Shown here: piece after piece, positions 7,703 to 16,812 of the stretch
How positions within the stretch are numbered: the stretch's first letter is position 1
Layout: the number at the start of each line of letters is the position of its first letter
NCBI RefSeq assembly: GCF_009363555.1
Contig: NZ_CP045373.1
Span: forward strand, 1 to 64,000
Reading direction: 5' to 3'
Source of the DNA: Sulfitobacter sp. THAF37
Lineage (GTDB): Bacteria > Pseudomonadota > Alphaproteobacteria > Rhodobacterales > Rhodobacteraceae
Length of the DNA: 64,000 nucleotides
Position numbers and translations under genes: made by a program
The notes under the pieces: model-generated
What the model saw: the letters and a program-made list of their open reading frames with translations, nothing else
Told to the model about the DNA's origin: nothing
The model's database searches: none

Positions 7703-8899
7703 ATGTCTGATGATATCTACAAAGATATAGCTCAAGCCTATGCCGCTGCGGCCGAAAAAGCTCCTGGCCTGAAATCGCGATTTACGGCTGCCGGATTCGA
7801 TCCGGCAGCTGTCACATCGGTGGCGGACCTCTCGCGTCTTCCAGTGATGAAAAAAGAAGAGCTTCTGAAGATCCAGCGCGAGAACCCGCCCTTTGGCGGG
7901 TTCCTGGCCTCGGATCTGAAGGATGTCGGGCGGATCTACGTGTCCCCCGGCCCGATTTTCGAACCGGCCCTTTCGGACGGTGGCGGCCACGGCCTTGACC
8001 GGCTGTTCAAGGCGGCAGGCGTGGGGCCGGGGGATATCATCCTGAACACCTGGATGTATCATCTGGTGCCCGCGGGGCTTTTGTTCGACGAAGCGGCACA
8101 GGCCGCAGGCGCCACGGTGATCCCCGGAGGCGTCGGCAATACGGAGCTTCAGGCACAGATCATCGCCGAAACCGGCGTGACTTCGATCTGCGCTTCGACC
8201 GCGTTTTTCCTGACGCTGGCGGACAAGGTGATCGAAACCTATGGCCGCGACGCATGGAAGGTGAAGACAGCCTTCCTCGGCGGTGAGATGGGCGACTGGA
8301 TGGCCAAGCGCCGCCGGATCGAGGCCGAATACGGCGTGTCCACCTGGGCCGCCTATGCCACCGCCGATCTGGGCCTTGTCGCCTATGAGGATGGCGGCGA
8401 AGGCTACCTGGTTCATCCCGACCGCGTGGTGCAGATCTGCGATCCGGTCAGCGGCGAACAGGTCGCTCATGGCGAACCTGGCGAGGTTGTCGTGACCGCG
8501 CGCGATGCCACCTGGCCGATGATCCGGTTCGGCACCGGCGACAGCGCCTTTGCCCTGGAAAGCAACGCGGATGGCACCGTCAGCCGGATTTCAGCATTGC
8601 AGGGACGGGTCGGGGCAGCGGTCAAAGTGCGCGAGATTTTCGTTTATCCGCGCGTGGTTGAAGAAGTTGTCATCGGCACGCCGGGCGCAAAGGCCGCGCA
8701 GGCCGTGGTAACGCGCGAGAACGATCGCGACATGATCCGCCTCTCGCTTGTGCTGGAAGACGGTAGCGACGCTTCCGCCGCAGAAGCAGCCGCCGCTGAT
8801 ACCTTCAAACTGCATGCACGAATTCGTGCTGACGAGGTGAACATTGTTTCGGAACTACCCGAAAATGCAGAACTGATCGTCAACCAAAAAGACCGCTGA
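7703..8899 (+). CDS. PaaK-like adenylate-forming CoA ligase with degenerate P-loop
   Basis: 398 residues from ATG 7703, which has 8-nt spacing to GAGGAGG (an ATG at 7697 is too close). It belongs to the phenylacetate-CoA ligase (PaaK) branch: N-terminal VTSVADLSRLPVMKKEEL, a FLGGEMG segment near residue 193, a late GRVGAAVKVREIFVYPRVVE and an RFGTGD motif. The Ser/Thr/Gly-rich phosphate loop (SSGTTG in PaaK) is replaced by VSPGPIFEP. A divergent PaaK-like subgroup with a similar replacement is, to my recollection, common in catabolic loci, so it may still be an active ligase, but its substrate is unknown. It is the last gene of the first (+) block. Confidence 0.75.
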   Translation: MSDDIYKDIAQAYAAAAEKAPGLKSRFTAAGFDPAAVTSVADLSRLPVMKKEELLKIQRENPPFGGFLASDLKDVGRIYVSPGPIFEPALSDGGGHGLDRLFKAAGVGPGDIILNTWMYHLVPAGLLFDEAAQAAGATVIPGGVGNTELQAQIIAETGVTSICASTAFFLTLADKVIETYGRDAWKVKTAFLGGEMGDWMAKRRRIEAEYGVSTWAAYATADLGLVAYEDGGEGYLVHPDRVVQICDPVSGEQVAHGEPGEVVVTARDATWPMIRFGTGDSAFALESNADGTVSRISALQGRVGAAVKVREIFVYPRVVEEVVIGTPGAKAAQAVVTRENDRDMIRLSLVLEDGSDASAAEAAAADTFKLHARIRADEVNIVSELPENAELIVNQKDR

Positions 8900-9046
8900 G
8901 ATCGGGTTCTGTGCGCTTTGCCTGAATCCGACCTTTTAGCCGACACTGGCACGCGGGTTTTCGTGGACCCAAGACTTTCAACTTGGCGAAGGTCTTGGGG
9001 ATCCCGGCCCCGCGCGCCCGTGGGGTGTCGCGGAAAGCGGCACAGG
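8900..9046. other. Intergenic spacer between convergent gene ends
   Basis: About 150 bp between the end of the PaaK-like ligase and the natural stop codon of the decayed reductase on the other strand. I see no credible small gene, tRNA or strong terminator hairpin here. Confidence 0.5.
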
Positions 9047-10051
9047 TCAAACGTGGTCGAAATCGACTGTCAGTTTTTTGGTTTTCGGACGGGCCTGGCA
9101 GGTCAGGACAAAGTTCTCCTTCAACTACCAAGGCTCCAAAGCATAGTTCAGCGTCATCTCTGCCTCGCCTTCGATAACTTTGGCGCGGCAGGTGGAACAC
9201 ATTGCGCCCTTGCAGCAATAGGGTAGTTCGATACCTGCTGCGGCGGCGGAGACCACGCTTTCCTGATCAGGTGTCATCACAAAGCTGCGGGCGGTGCCAT
9301 CATGGATCGCCGTGACCTGAACTCCTTCTCCAGTGGCGGCTTCCGCCGTAAGCGGCGCAAGCGTGACGGTGGCGGTATTGTCAGCATCGGCGGGAGCGAA
9401 CAGCTCGTCATGAAAACGGTTCTCTTCAACGCCTAGGTCGCGGAGCGCGGTCTTGAGTTCCTGAATCATCTCGGCGGGGCCGCAAAGAAAAGCATCTTCT
9501 ATTTCTGCCGGAGCGAACAGGGCACCGGAGAACTTGCGCAGCTTTTCCGCATCAAGCCGGCCCGAGAATAGTGGGGAATCGGTGCCTTCGCGCGTCAGTG
9601 TATGAAAAAGAGAGAACCGTCCGGGATAGGTATCCTTGAGATCGTTCAATTCGTCGCGGAAGATGATGGAACTTAGCGTTCGACTGCCGTAAAAAAGGAT
9701 GAAGTTGGCCCCGGCCTCGGTGGCAAGCACCGAGCGGATGATCGAAATGATTGGAGTAGTTCCACTGCCCGGGGCCAGGGCGAGATAGGTGCGTGGTCCG
9801 CCTTGTCGTATCTTTGATCCGAATGTGCCTTCGGGCGTCATGACATCAAGTTCGGTGCCCGGTGGCAGTTCGCTATGAACGAAAGAGGAAAACGCTCCGC
9901 CTTCCAGCAGCTTGACCAGAACGCGCAACTCGCCATCGTCTCGGCCGGAGCTGACCGAATAGCATCGCCGCACACCATCGATATCATCGGCACGGCGCAG
10001 CGTGACGTACTGGCCCGGGATGAATTGATAGTCGTCCGCCAGATCTTCGGG
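9047..10051 (-). pseudogene. PaaE/KshB-type ferredoxin-NAD(P) reductase, truncated and interrupted by an amber stop
   Basis: The reverse strand encodes an FAD/NAD reductase with C-terminal plant-type [2Fe-2S] domain: PGQYVTLRR and RCYSVSS (FAD binding), LAPGSGTTPIISI (NAD binding), FLCGPAEM, and CCKGAMCSTC (three cluster ligands). Two lesions are visible. First, a TAG at 9127-9125 follows YALEPW, while the same frame continues with FVLTCQARPKTKKL to TGA at 9049-9047; the fourth cluster Cys lies after the amber codon. Second, homology begins at PEDLADDYQF, so about 25 N-terminal residues and the start are missing, and the upstream DNA belongs to an SDR gene on the other strand. Related reductases serve phenylacetyl-CoA epoxidase or 3-ketosteroid hydroxylase. 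Confidence 0.85.
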
Positions 10052-10645
10052 ATTGGGCGAGCATTTCGCCGAACTGCTGGCGGGGCAGGATGTCGACGTC
10101 ACATTGGCCGCCCGCCGCGTCGCCCGCTTGTCTGAGCTTTCCGCAAAGATAGCGGCGGAAGGGGGGCAGGCCGATGTGATAGAGATGGACGTGGCGGACC
10201 CGAAGTCGGTGGAAGCCGCGCTGAAGGGACGGGTCTTTGACACTGTCATCAACAATGCCGGAACGACGGCATCTCTTCCCGCATTGGAACACGGGCCGGC
10301 CGAAATCGACGCGATCATAGACACAAATCTCAAGGGCGCATTTCATGTCGCACGTATCGCCGCCAAAGCGATGATTGATGCCGGACGCGGGGGCTGTATC
10401 GTCAATGTCGCCTCGTTTCTGGGCACACGGGTGGCCAGCCATGTGTCCGCCTATGCCGCGTCCAAGGAAGGGCTGATTCAACTGACCCGGTCTCTGGCGC
10501 TTGAATGGGCGCGGCATGGCATCCGGGTGAATGCCATCTGCCCCGGTTATATCGAAACCGACCTGAACCGTGAGTTTTTTGCCACTGACGCGGGACAGGC
10601 ATTGATCAAACGCGTCCCGCAGCGCCGGTTGGGGCATGATCCGTT
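10044..10645 (+). pseudogene. SDR-family dehydrogenase fragment lacking both ends
   Basis: The plus strand encodes the middle of a short-chain dehydrogenase: SSGLGEHFAE (end of the cofactor Gly motif), VINNAGTTAS, an SFLGTRVASH strand, YAASKEG (Tyr and Lys of the active site) and NAICPGYIETDL. The first about 15 residues with the start codon are gone, because homology begins abruptly at 10044 within the decayed reductase. The C-terminal about 45 residues (usual LLLASDA...TGSVLTVDGG) are also missing: after QRRLG the sequence runs into a C/G-rich inverted repeat and then the end of the next gene. It has no promoter or ribosome site and should be non-functional. Confidence 0.8.
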
Positions 10646-10649
10646 GGCC

Positions 10650-10668
10650 GCCCCCCCCGGACCGGGGG
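10650..10668. terminator. GC-rich inverted repeat, possible transcription terminator
   Basis: A run of C followed by GGACC and a run of G (CCCCCGGACCGGGGG core) can form a short hairpin. It lies between the SDR fragment (+) and the 3' end of the acyl-CoA dehydrogenase (-), a plausible place for a terminator, but there is no clear T tract. The exact stem borders are approximate. Confidence 0.35.
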
Positions 10669-10720
10669 CCTACGATAAGGCGACCGGGAATCCCCGGCCG
10701 CAATTCTTAGAGTCACGATT

Positions 10721-11887
10721 TCAGAACGCGTTAAGCCCGGTCAGGTTGCGCCCGATGACCAGTTTTTGGATTTCGGTGGTGCCATCGGGAATCGGCATGA
10801 CCTTTGCATTGCGGAAGTGCCGTTCAACGTCGAACTCTTTGGTGATGCCGTTGCCGCCGTGGATCTGCACCGCTTTGCCGGCGATTTCGACGGCCATTTC
10901 GGTTGCATACCATTTCGCCATCGAGGTCTGGGTGTCACAGCGCACGCCCAGGTCCAGAAGTTGCAGCCCGCGCTGGCACAACAGGCGCGCGGCATCCAGG
11001 TGCGTGGCCATGTCGGCCAGGTAGCCTTGAATCAACTGGTGCCCGCCAATCGGCTTGCCATGCTGCTCGCGTTCCTGGGCATATTTGACCGCACATTCCA
11101 ATGCCGCCTGACCAATGCCGATGCTGGTCAGGCCAACAAACACACGCGCGCTCTCAAACAGTTTCAACGTCTGGAACAGGCCGCCGCCTGCATTACCCAG
11201 AACATGCTCGGCGGTGGTTTCCGCCCGGTCGAAAAACAATTCACAGGTCGATGCACCGACAAGTCCCATCTTGCGCAATTCGCGGCTCTCATAGTTGCCG
11301 GTGTCGCGGTCGACGATGACCATGGAAATACCGTCGTCCAGATTGCAGACAACGATGGCGAAATCCGACTGGGCCCCATTGGAAATCCAGAGCTTCTGGC
11401 CAGTGACGAAAATCTTATCGCCCTCTCGGTCCGCACGTGTCTTGACCTCGCGTACGTTCGAACCGACCTCTGGTTCGGAAATACAGGTGGCACAGATCCG
11501 TTCGCTGCGCAGGAGCGGCTTCAGATAGGCCTCTTTCTGCGCCACATTTCCCAAGAGGTTGACCGCGAACACGGCATGACCCTGAATCAGCACCGCGATT
11601 GCCAGATCGGCCCATATCCGGGCCAGTTCCTCGTATAGGATGCCATAGGTCATGCGGTCGATTCCGGCACCGCCTTCCTCTTCGGGGATCAGGCCGCTGA
11701 TCAGCCCGAATTCCTCGACCTTGGCGAACAGGGACTTCAGGGTTTTCGCATCGGGGGGGTGGCCGAGGTTCTCGTATTTCTCGGCCAGCGGCGCGAACTC
11801 TGCCTCGGCCATCTTGCGGAAGTTTTCCAGCAACATGCGTTGCTCATCTGTATAGATTGCCTGAGCGGCGGCGATCACGTTTTCCAT
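10721..11887 (-). CDS. Acyl-CoA dehydrogenase
   Basis: 388 residues with all three acyl-CoA dehydrogenase domains: ATCISEPEVGSNVRE at about residue 130 (FAD/substrate loop), KLWISNGAQSD, QEREQHGKPIGGHQLIQ and IHGGNGITKEF. The C-terminus has PDGTTEIQKLVIGR, in which Glu is the expected catalytic base, so it should be an active homomeric enzyme. The start is followed upstream by a GGAGACG ribosome site. It is the last gene of the crotonase-thiolase-dehydrogenase operon on this strand, 16 bp after the thiolase. Substrate chain type cannot be read from the sequence. Confidence 0.88.
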   Translation of the reverse strand: MENVIAAAQAIYTDEQRMLLENFRKMAEAEFAPLAEKYENLGHPPDAKTLKSLFAKVEEFGLISGLIPEEEGGAGIDRMTYGILYEELARIWADLAIAVLIQGHAVFAVNLLGNVAQKEAYLKPLLRSERICATCISEPEVGSNVREVKTRADREGDKIFVTGQKLWISNGAQSDFAIVVCNLDDGISMVIVDRDTGNYESRELRKMGLVGASTCELFFDRAETTAEHVLGNAGGGLFQTLKLFESARVFVGLTSIGIGQAALECAVKYAQEREQHGKPIGGHQLIQGYLADMATHLDAARLLCQRGLQLLDLGVRCDTQTSMAKWYATEMAVEIAGKAVQIHGGNGITKEFDVERHFRNAKVMPIPDGTTEIQKLVIGRNLTGLNAF

Positions 11888-11903
11888 GGTTCGTCTCCTT
11901 GTT

Positions 11904-13142
11904 TCAACGGCCCAGAATGATGACGCAGGCGGCCGCTTCTTCTACCCCGTGCAACCCCCCGCCGTTTTCGGCGATGGCATTCTTTGCCCCTTCGACCTGG
12001 CGCGCGCCAGCTTCGCCGCGCAGTTGCGTGACCAGTTCGAAAACCTGCCCTATCCCTGTGGCACCGACCGGGTGGCCCTTGGATTCCAACCCGCCCGAGG
12101 GGTTCACCGGAATGCGTCCGCCGATCTTTGTCTCGCCGCGCAGACTGGCGGGACCGCCCTCGCCGAATTCGACAAATCCGAGGTTCTCGATCTGGATCAC
12201 TTCGCCCACGGCCGTGGCGTCATGCACTTCGGCCACCGATATATCCTCGGGGCCGATCCCGGCCTGTTCATAGGCCTCAAGCGCGGCAAGCCGGGTCAGG
12301 TGGTTCTTGTAATCTTCCGGCGGACGATCGGTGCCCGAGCGCAGGATCGCGGCCTTGACCTTGATCGCGCGCGCGGGATCTAGGCCCAGACGTTTTATCC
12401 CCTCGCCGGTGCATAAAACGGCCGCAGCGGCCCCGTCCGAGATCGGGGCGCACATCGGCAGGGTCAGCGGATAGGTGATCGGCGGCGCGGCCAATACCTG
12501 ATCGACGCTCATGGCTTCTCGGTATTGCGCCAGTGGATTATGCACGGAATGCGCATGGTTCTTGGCGGCGACGGCGGCGAACTGTTCCTGAGTTGTGCCA
12601 AAGGTCTTCATGTGCAGCCGGGCGAAGCCTGCGTAGACATCCATGAACACGCTGTAGGGCTTGGGCGATTTCGATCCTTCGGGTTCCTCGACCCCTGCAC
12701 CCAGATCGGCCAGCCGTTGCGCGACCTCTTCGCTGTTGCTGACGTCCCAGCCGCTGTCGAAGGCCGAAAACATCAACGCACGGTCGTCAGAATACATCTT
12801 TTCGGCGCCCACGGCGAGACAGCAGTCGCCATTGCCGGCCTTGAGGAAATCGACTGCCAGTTTGAACCCGGTCGAGGCGCTGGCGCAGGCGTTTTCGACA
12901 TTCACCACCGGAATGCCCTGAATGCCCATTTCACGCAGCGCGATTTCGCCGCGGATCATGTGCTGGCCCTCCATGTGGCCCTGCACCGCGTTCGAGAAGA
13001 ATGCGCCGTCGATACGATCTGCCGTCACTCGGGCATCGGAAAGCGCGGCGGCGACGGCCTCGCCGGTCATGTCCTTGATGGTTTTGTCCCGGAACTTTCC
13101 GAACGGCGTCATCCCGACGCCAACGATGTAAATGTCCTGCAT
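11904..13142 (-). CDS. SCP-x-type 3-ketoacyl-CoA thiolase
   Basis: 412 residues from the ATG that follows CAGGAGGACAAACG; a longer in-frame extension overlaps the upstream gene and is unlikely. Catalytic features of a true thiolase are intact: nucleophilic Cys86 in VENACASAS, HDATAVGE, GHPVGATG (catalytic His) and a late Cys in EEAAACVIILG after a Gly-rich NGGGLHG. It therefore contrasts with the Cys-less thiolase-fold protein at 170-1321. It probably releases acetyl- or propionyl-CoA at the end of a beta-oxidation round. No DUF35 partner gene is adjacent. Confidence 0.88.
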   Translation of the reverse strand: MQDIYIVGVGMTPFGKFRDKTIKDMTGEAVAAALSDARVTADRIDGAFFSNAVQGHMEGQHMIRGEIALREMGIQGIPVVNVENACASASTGFKLAVDFLKAGNGDCCLAVGAEKMYSDDRALMFSAFDSGWDVSNSEEVAQRLADLGAGVEEPEGSKSPKPYSVFMDVYAGFARLHMKTFGTTQEQFAAVAAKNHAHSVHNPLAQYREAMSVDQVLAAPPITYPLTLPMCAPISDGAAAAVLCTGEGIKRLGLDPARAIKVKAAILRSGTDRPPEDYKNHLTRLAALEAYEQAGIGPEDISVAEVHDATAVGEVIQIENLGFVEFGEGGPASLRGETKIGGRIPVNPSGGLESKGHPVGATGIGQVFELVTQLRGEAGARQVEGAKNAIAENGGGLHGVEEAAACVIILGR

Positions 13143-13158
13143 CGTTTGTCCTCCTGAC

Positions 13159-13947
13159 CTAGTATCCGCGAAACTGCGGTTTTCGTTTTTCATTGAACGC
13201 CGACAGACCCTCGTGCATGTCCCAGGATCGCATGTGCGCGCGCAGGTTCAGCATCTCTTCGGAAAGCGCGGCGGTTTCGTCCACGTCCAGCGACCGATTG
13301 GCAACCGTCTTCATGCGGCGTAAGACCGCCGGGCTTTTTTCTGCCAGCCTGTCGGTAAAGGCCTGCACCGCTTGTCGCAGGTCTTCGTCCGCGACGACCT
13401 TGTTCACCAGTCCCCAGTCCATCATGTCCCGTGCCGAAACGTTCTCGCCCGAGAACAGCAGGTATTTCGCGCGGTTCAGGCCAATCCTACGCGGCAGGAT
13501 CGCCGCACCGCCGGCCCCGGGAAAGACGCCAAAGTTGGAATGTGCGTCGCCCAGTTGCGCGCTTTCGGCGGCAAAGACCAGATCGCAGGCCATCACCATT
13601 TCCAAACCGCCCGCCATCGCCAGCCCGTTCACTGCGGCGATCACCGGTTTCGGGCCATGTCGCATCAGCCCAAACGTGTGATCGACAAGATCCAGAAGAT
13701 CCGGCTCGCCTGGTGCATGTTTGGCGCCAGCAACTTCTTTCAGATCGGCACCGGCGCAGAATGCCCGGCCAGAGCCGGTCAGGACAATTGTACGCACCCC
13801 ATCGTCGGCCAGCGCCGATTCCAGTGCTGCCGCCATCTCGCGCAGCATCTGCGTTGACATTGCGTTGAGCTGTTCGGTGCGCTGGAAGGTAATCCATTCA
13901 GTTTTTTCGACCCGCTCAACGAATAGCGTCTGCTTTGCTTCACTCAT
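13159..13947 (-). CDS. Enoyl-CoA hydratase (crotonase family)
   Basis: 262 residues, starting at the ATG behind CAGGAGC; longer upstream starts lack a ribosome site. Crotonase signatures are FCAGADLKEV (first oxyanion loop), NGLAMAGGLEMV (second) and FGVFPGAGGAAILPRRIG. The position of the second catalytic Glu of classical hydratase reads HSNFG, common in the broader family. The C-terminal FNEKRKPQFRGY is typical. First gene of an operon with the thiolase and dehydrogenase. It is divergent from the AMACR-like gene at 14061; the 113-bp intergenic region is AT-rich but has no copy of the CTAACA inverted repeat. Confidence 0.86.
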   Translation of the reverse strand: MSEAKQTLFVERVEKTEWITFQRTEQLNAMSTQMLREMAAALESALADDGVRTIVLTGSGRAFCAGADLKEVAGAKHAPGEPDLLDLVDHTFGLMRHGPKPVIAAVNGLAMAGGLEMVMACDLVFAAESAQLGDAHSNFGVFPGAGGAAILPRRIGLNRAKYLLFSGENVSARDMMDWGLVNKVVADEDLRQAVQAFTDRLAEKSPAVLRRMKTVANRSLDVDETAALSEEMLNLRAHMRSWDMHEGLSAFNEKRKPQFRGY

Positions 13948-14060
13948 GCTAAGCTCCTGATAATTATACATATTATTGGTTTTTCGCCTTGTCTTTTGCG
14001 GCGATTTGCGCTGCACTCGGGCGGACCCGCACGTGGAAAACAAAAGAGCTGGAGATTGAT

Positions 14061-15164
14061 ATGAGCACTACACCCCTGGCCGGCCTGAAAATTCTCAGCC
14101 TTGCCGAACAGTTTCCCGGTCCCTATGCCACAATGCTGTTGTCCGACATGGGAGCCGAGGTGATCATGATCGAACGACCGGGTGTCGGCGATCCGGCCCG
14201 GCAATTTCCGCCCTTGTTCCGGGCACTGAACCGAGGCAAGCGCAGCGTTGCGTTGGATCTGAAATCGGCCGAGGGGCTGGCACGGTTTCGCGAACTGGCC
14301 AAGGAATCGGATGTCATCGTCGAAGGGTTCCGCCCTGGCAAGCTTGCGGCCTTGGGTGCCGGTTTCGAGGACATGCGTCGTGTCAACTCGCGGCTGGTTT
14401 ATGTATCGATTTCGGGTTACGGGCAGGACGGCCCCTATCGTGACAGGGCTGGCCATGACCTGAGCTATGAAGGGGTTGGCGGTTTGCTGGCCGATCAGGC
14501 CGATGCAAAGCAGCCCGGCCCTGTGCCGCCGATCCCCCTTGCGGATGTTGGCGCGGCGTTGTTCGCGGCGATCGCAATCCTGTCGGCGGTGGTGTCGAGC
14601 CAGCGCACAGGGCAGGGGCGTTACGTGGACGTGTCCATGTCGGATGCGGTGGTTTCGATGTTGACCGCATTCCTCGTTCCCGCCGCCAATGGAACACCGC
14701 TGGGCGAATTTATCGCCGAGCCGGGCTATGGCGTGTTCACCTGCAAAGACGGCAAGCTCTTGACCTTGTCCATCGCGCATGAGGACTGGTTCTGGAAGCC
14801 GTTCTGCGATGTGATCAACAGGGCGGATCTTGCGCCGTTGACAGGCCGCGACCGTGTCGCCCGCAAGGCCGCGCTGCGCGAAGAAATCGCGGCGATTTTG
14901 GTCAACAAGACGCGCGCCGAATGGGGCGACCTTCTGGATAAGGCGGGGGTGCCATGGGGTCCGGTCAATTCCCTGGTCGAAACGTTGGACGACCCCCATG
15001 TGCGTGCGCGCCAGCTGCTGCGCAAGATTACGCATGACGGCGGCAAGGCCGAGACTTTTATTGTCCAGCCGTTGAAATTCGATGGTTTCGAAACCGCGAT
15101 ACCGGATCTGCCCCCCGAGCTCGGGGCAGATAATGACAGCGTTTTTTCGGACAGCTCCAACTAG
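14061..15164 (+). CDS. CaiB/BaiF superfamily protein, second AMACR-like paralog
   Basis: 367 residues from ATG 14061 (CTGGAG upstream). It has FPGPYATMLLSDMGAEV at the N-terminus, AGHDLSYEGVGG with the racemase-type His, PLADVGAALF with the Asp, and HEDWFWKPF where racemases have Glu, so the catalytic triad seen in the paralog at 2213-3349 is conserved. It is therefore a second 2-methylacyl-CoA racemase or a CoA transferase candidate. It stands alone on the plus strand, divergent from the crotonase operon and convergent with the SDR that ends the transporter operon. Confidence 0.8.
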   Translation: MSTTPLAGLKILSLAEQFPGPYATMLLSDMGAEVIMIERPGVGDPARQFPPLFRALNRGKRSVALDLKSAEGLARFRELAKESDVIVEGFRPGKLAALGAGFEDMRRVNSRLVYVSISGYGQDGPYRDRAGHDLSYEGVGGLLADQADAKQPGPVPPIPLADVGAALFAAIAILSAVVSSQRTGQGRYVDVSMSDAVVSMLTAFLVPAANGTPLGEFIAEPGYGVFTCKDGKLLTLSIAHEDWFWKPFCDVINRADLAPLTGRDRVARKAALREEIAAILVNKTRAEWGDLLDKAGVPWGPVNSLVETLDDPHVRARQLLRKITHDGGKAETFIVQPLKFDGFETAIPDLPPELGADNDSVFSDSSN

Positions 15165-15189
15165 AGGCGGCAGCCGTCCGATGGCGGCT

Positions 15190-15978
15190 CTAGCAGGCAA
15201 AAGAATACCCGCCATTCACCGGATAGGTTTGACCGGTGATCCAGCTGGCAGCATCCGAGCAGAGGAACAGGATCATTCCGGCGGGGTCTTCCGGCTCGCC
15301 CAGACGGCGGATCACGTACTGCGACAATGCCCGCTTCTCGGTCTCTGCATCCGGGATCAGGTCGGCGACAGCCGGAGTTCTTGTGCCCCCCAAGGCGACG
15401 CAATTCGCGGTGATCCCGAACCGGCCGCCGGCCTTTGCAATTGCCCGCATGAAGCCGGCCGCACCGGCCTTGGCCCCGGAATAAACCGCCAGATGCGGTT
15501 CACCGACACGGCCGGCGTCGGAAATGACGGTCACAATGCGCCCATAGCCACTGTTAACCATCAACGGCATGGCGTGACGGGTGCAGTTCAGCACCCCATC
15601 GAAATTGGTGGCCATCCAGCGGCGCCATTCGTCGGGATCGGATTCCCAAAAAGGGACCAGATCGTCGAGCCGCGATGTCGGCCCGGCGTTGCCCGCATTG
15701 TTGACCAGAATATCCACGCCGCCAAATGTGGTCTGCGTTTCGGCAAACGCCGCGCCAACCGCGTCGAAATCCGAGACGTCGAAGGCGAGTGGCAGAGCCT
15801 TTGCACCCGCTGCCTCCACTTCCGCGGCAACGCTTTCGGCCCGTTCGGCGTGAAAATCGTTGACAACGATGGCACCGGCTCCGTGTTCCGCCAGATAAAG
15901 CGCGGCTTGCCGACCAACGCCTTGCCCCGCTCCGGTTACAAATGCGGTACGACCTTTGATGGAAAGCAGGTTACTCAT
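15190..15978 (-). CDS. Short-chain dehydrogenase/reductase
   Basis: 262 residues with complete SDR features: TGAGQGVGR (cofactor loop), NDFHAER after the second strand, NNAGNAGPTS, a Ser in VISDAG, YSGAK (catalytic Tyr/Lys), and C-terminal ITGQTYPVNGG. Acidic residues at the end of the second strand favour NAD. It is the last gene of the transporter operon, 12 bp after livF. A 3-hydroxyacyl-CoA or alcohol dehydrogenase role is plausible, but no substrate signature is recognisable. Confidence 0.82.
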   Translation of the reverse strand: MSNLLSIKGRTAFVTGAGQGVGRQAALYLAEHGAGAIVVNDFHAERAESVAAEVEAAGAKALPLAFDVSDFDAVGAAFAETQTTFGGVDILVNNAGNAGPTSRLDDLVPFWESDPDEWRRWMATNFDGVLNCTRHAMPLMVNSGYGRIVTVISDAGRVGEPHLAVYSGAKAGAAGFMRAIAKAGGRFGITANCVALGGTRTPAVADLIPDAETEKRALSQYVIRRLGEPEDPAGMILFLCSDAASWITGQTYPVNGGYSFAC

Positions 15979-15990
15979 CTTCGTTCCTTT

Positions 15991-16788
15991 CTATCCCAGC
16001 CATCTCTTCCGGCGGCGATAGTGTTTGATATCTCGATAGCTTTTGCGCTCGCCCGATGCGGTGACGCCGAGATAGAATTCCTTGATGTCCTCGTTGTCAG
16101 CAAGCTTGTCGGCAGGGCCGTCCATCACGATCCGGCCGTTCTCCATCACATAGGCATAGTCGGCGATCGATAGCGCCGCGGCGCTGTTTTGTTCGACCAG
16201 GAAGAAGGTCGTGCCTTCTGACTTGAGCTGCTTGAGCACTTCATAAACATCCCGGATCATCATCGGGGCCAATCCCAACGACGGTTCGTCGATCGCGATG
16301 ATCTTGGGGCTGGCCATCATGGCCCGGCCGATCAGCAGCAGTTGTTGTTCGCCACCAGACATGAAGCCAGAGGTGCGGTTGCGCAGGTCCGCAAGCCGGG
16401 GCATCAAGGTGTAAACATGGTCCAGGCGCTTTTTCAGCTCGGCGGAGTTGGGCACCATGTGCCCGCCGACGATCAGGTTTTGCTCTGACGTCAGATGCCG
16501 CAAAACGCGCCGCCCTTCCATCACATGGATGAGACCGTTCTTCACGACTTCCGAGGCTTCCATGTTCTGAATGGGAGTTCCGTCCAGAACGATGGACCCC
16601 GCCGAAACGGTTCCATCCTCGGATTTGAGCGTTCCCGAGATGGCTTTAAGCGTCGTGCTTTTTCCTGCGCCATTGCCACCGAGCAGAGCAACACATTGTC
16701 CCGCACGGACTGTCATGGACACGCCTTTGAGCGCCAGGATGACGTCGGAATATGTCACCTCTACGTTGTTGAGTTCCAGCATGGTCAT
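15991..16788 (-). CDS. livF: LivF-type ABC transporter ATPase
   Basis: 265 residues, an ABC ATPase of the branched-chain amino acid (HAAT) class: Walker A LLGGNGAGKST, a Q-loop region near HVMEGRR, the signature MSGGEQQ and Walker B IIAIDEP. The short form and the sequence around EGRRVLRHLT place it with LivF rather than LivG. It has a basic tail (KHYRRRKRW) longer than in classical LivF. It works with LivG, LivH, LivM and the binding protein encoded upstream; the cargo is probably the carboxylic acid degraded by this locus, not an amino acid. Confidence 0.92.
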   Translation of the reverse strand: MTMLELNNVEVTYSDVILALKGVSMTVRAGQCVALLGGNGAGKSTTLKAISGTLKSEDGTVSAGSIVLDGTPIQNMEASEVVKNGLIHVMEGRRVLRHLTSEQNLIVGGHMVPNSAELKKRLDHVYTLMPRLADLRNRTSGFMSGGEQQLLLIGRAMMASPKIIAIDEPSLGLAPMMIRDVYEVLKQLKSEGTTFFLVEQNSAAALSIADYAYVMENGRIVMDGPADKLADNEDIKEFYLGVTASGERKSYRDIKHYRRRKRWLG

Positions 16789-16812
16789 ATTGCCCGGGGC
16801 TAAGGATCAGAA

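Noticed and set aside
9125..10333. A single 402-residue reductase gene
   Set aside because: The first about 95 residues are the antisense of the SDR fragment, not reductase sequence, and the frame ends at an amber codon before the last cluster Cys. It is better described as a pseudogene.
10053..11024. A 323-residue SDR
   Set aside because: Only the middle part is SDR; the C-terminal third is antisense to the acyl-CoA dehydrogenase, and the N-terminal cofactor motif is cut.
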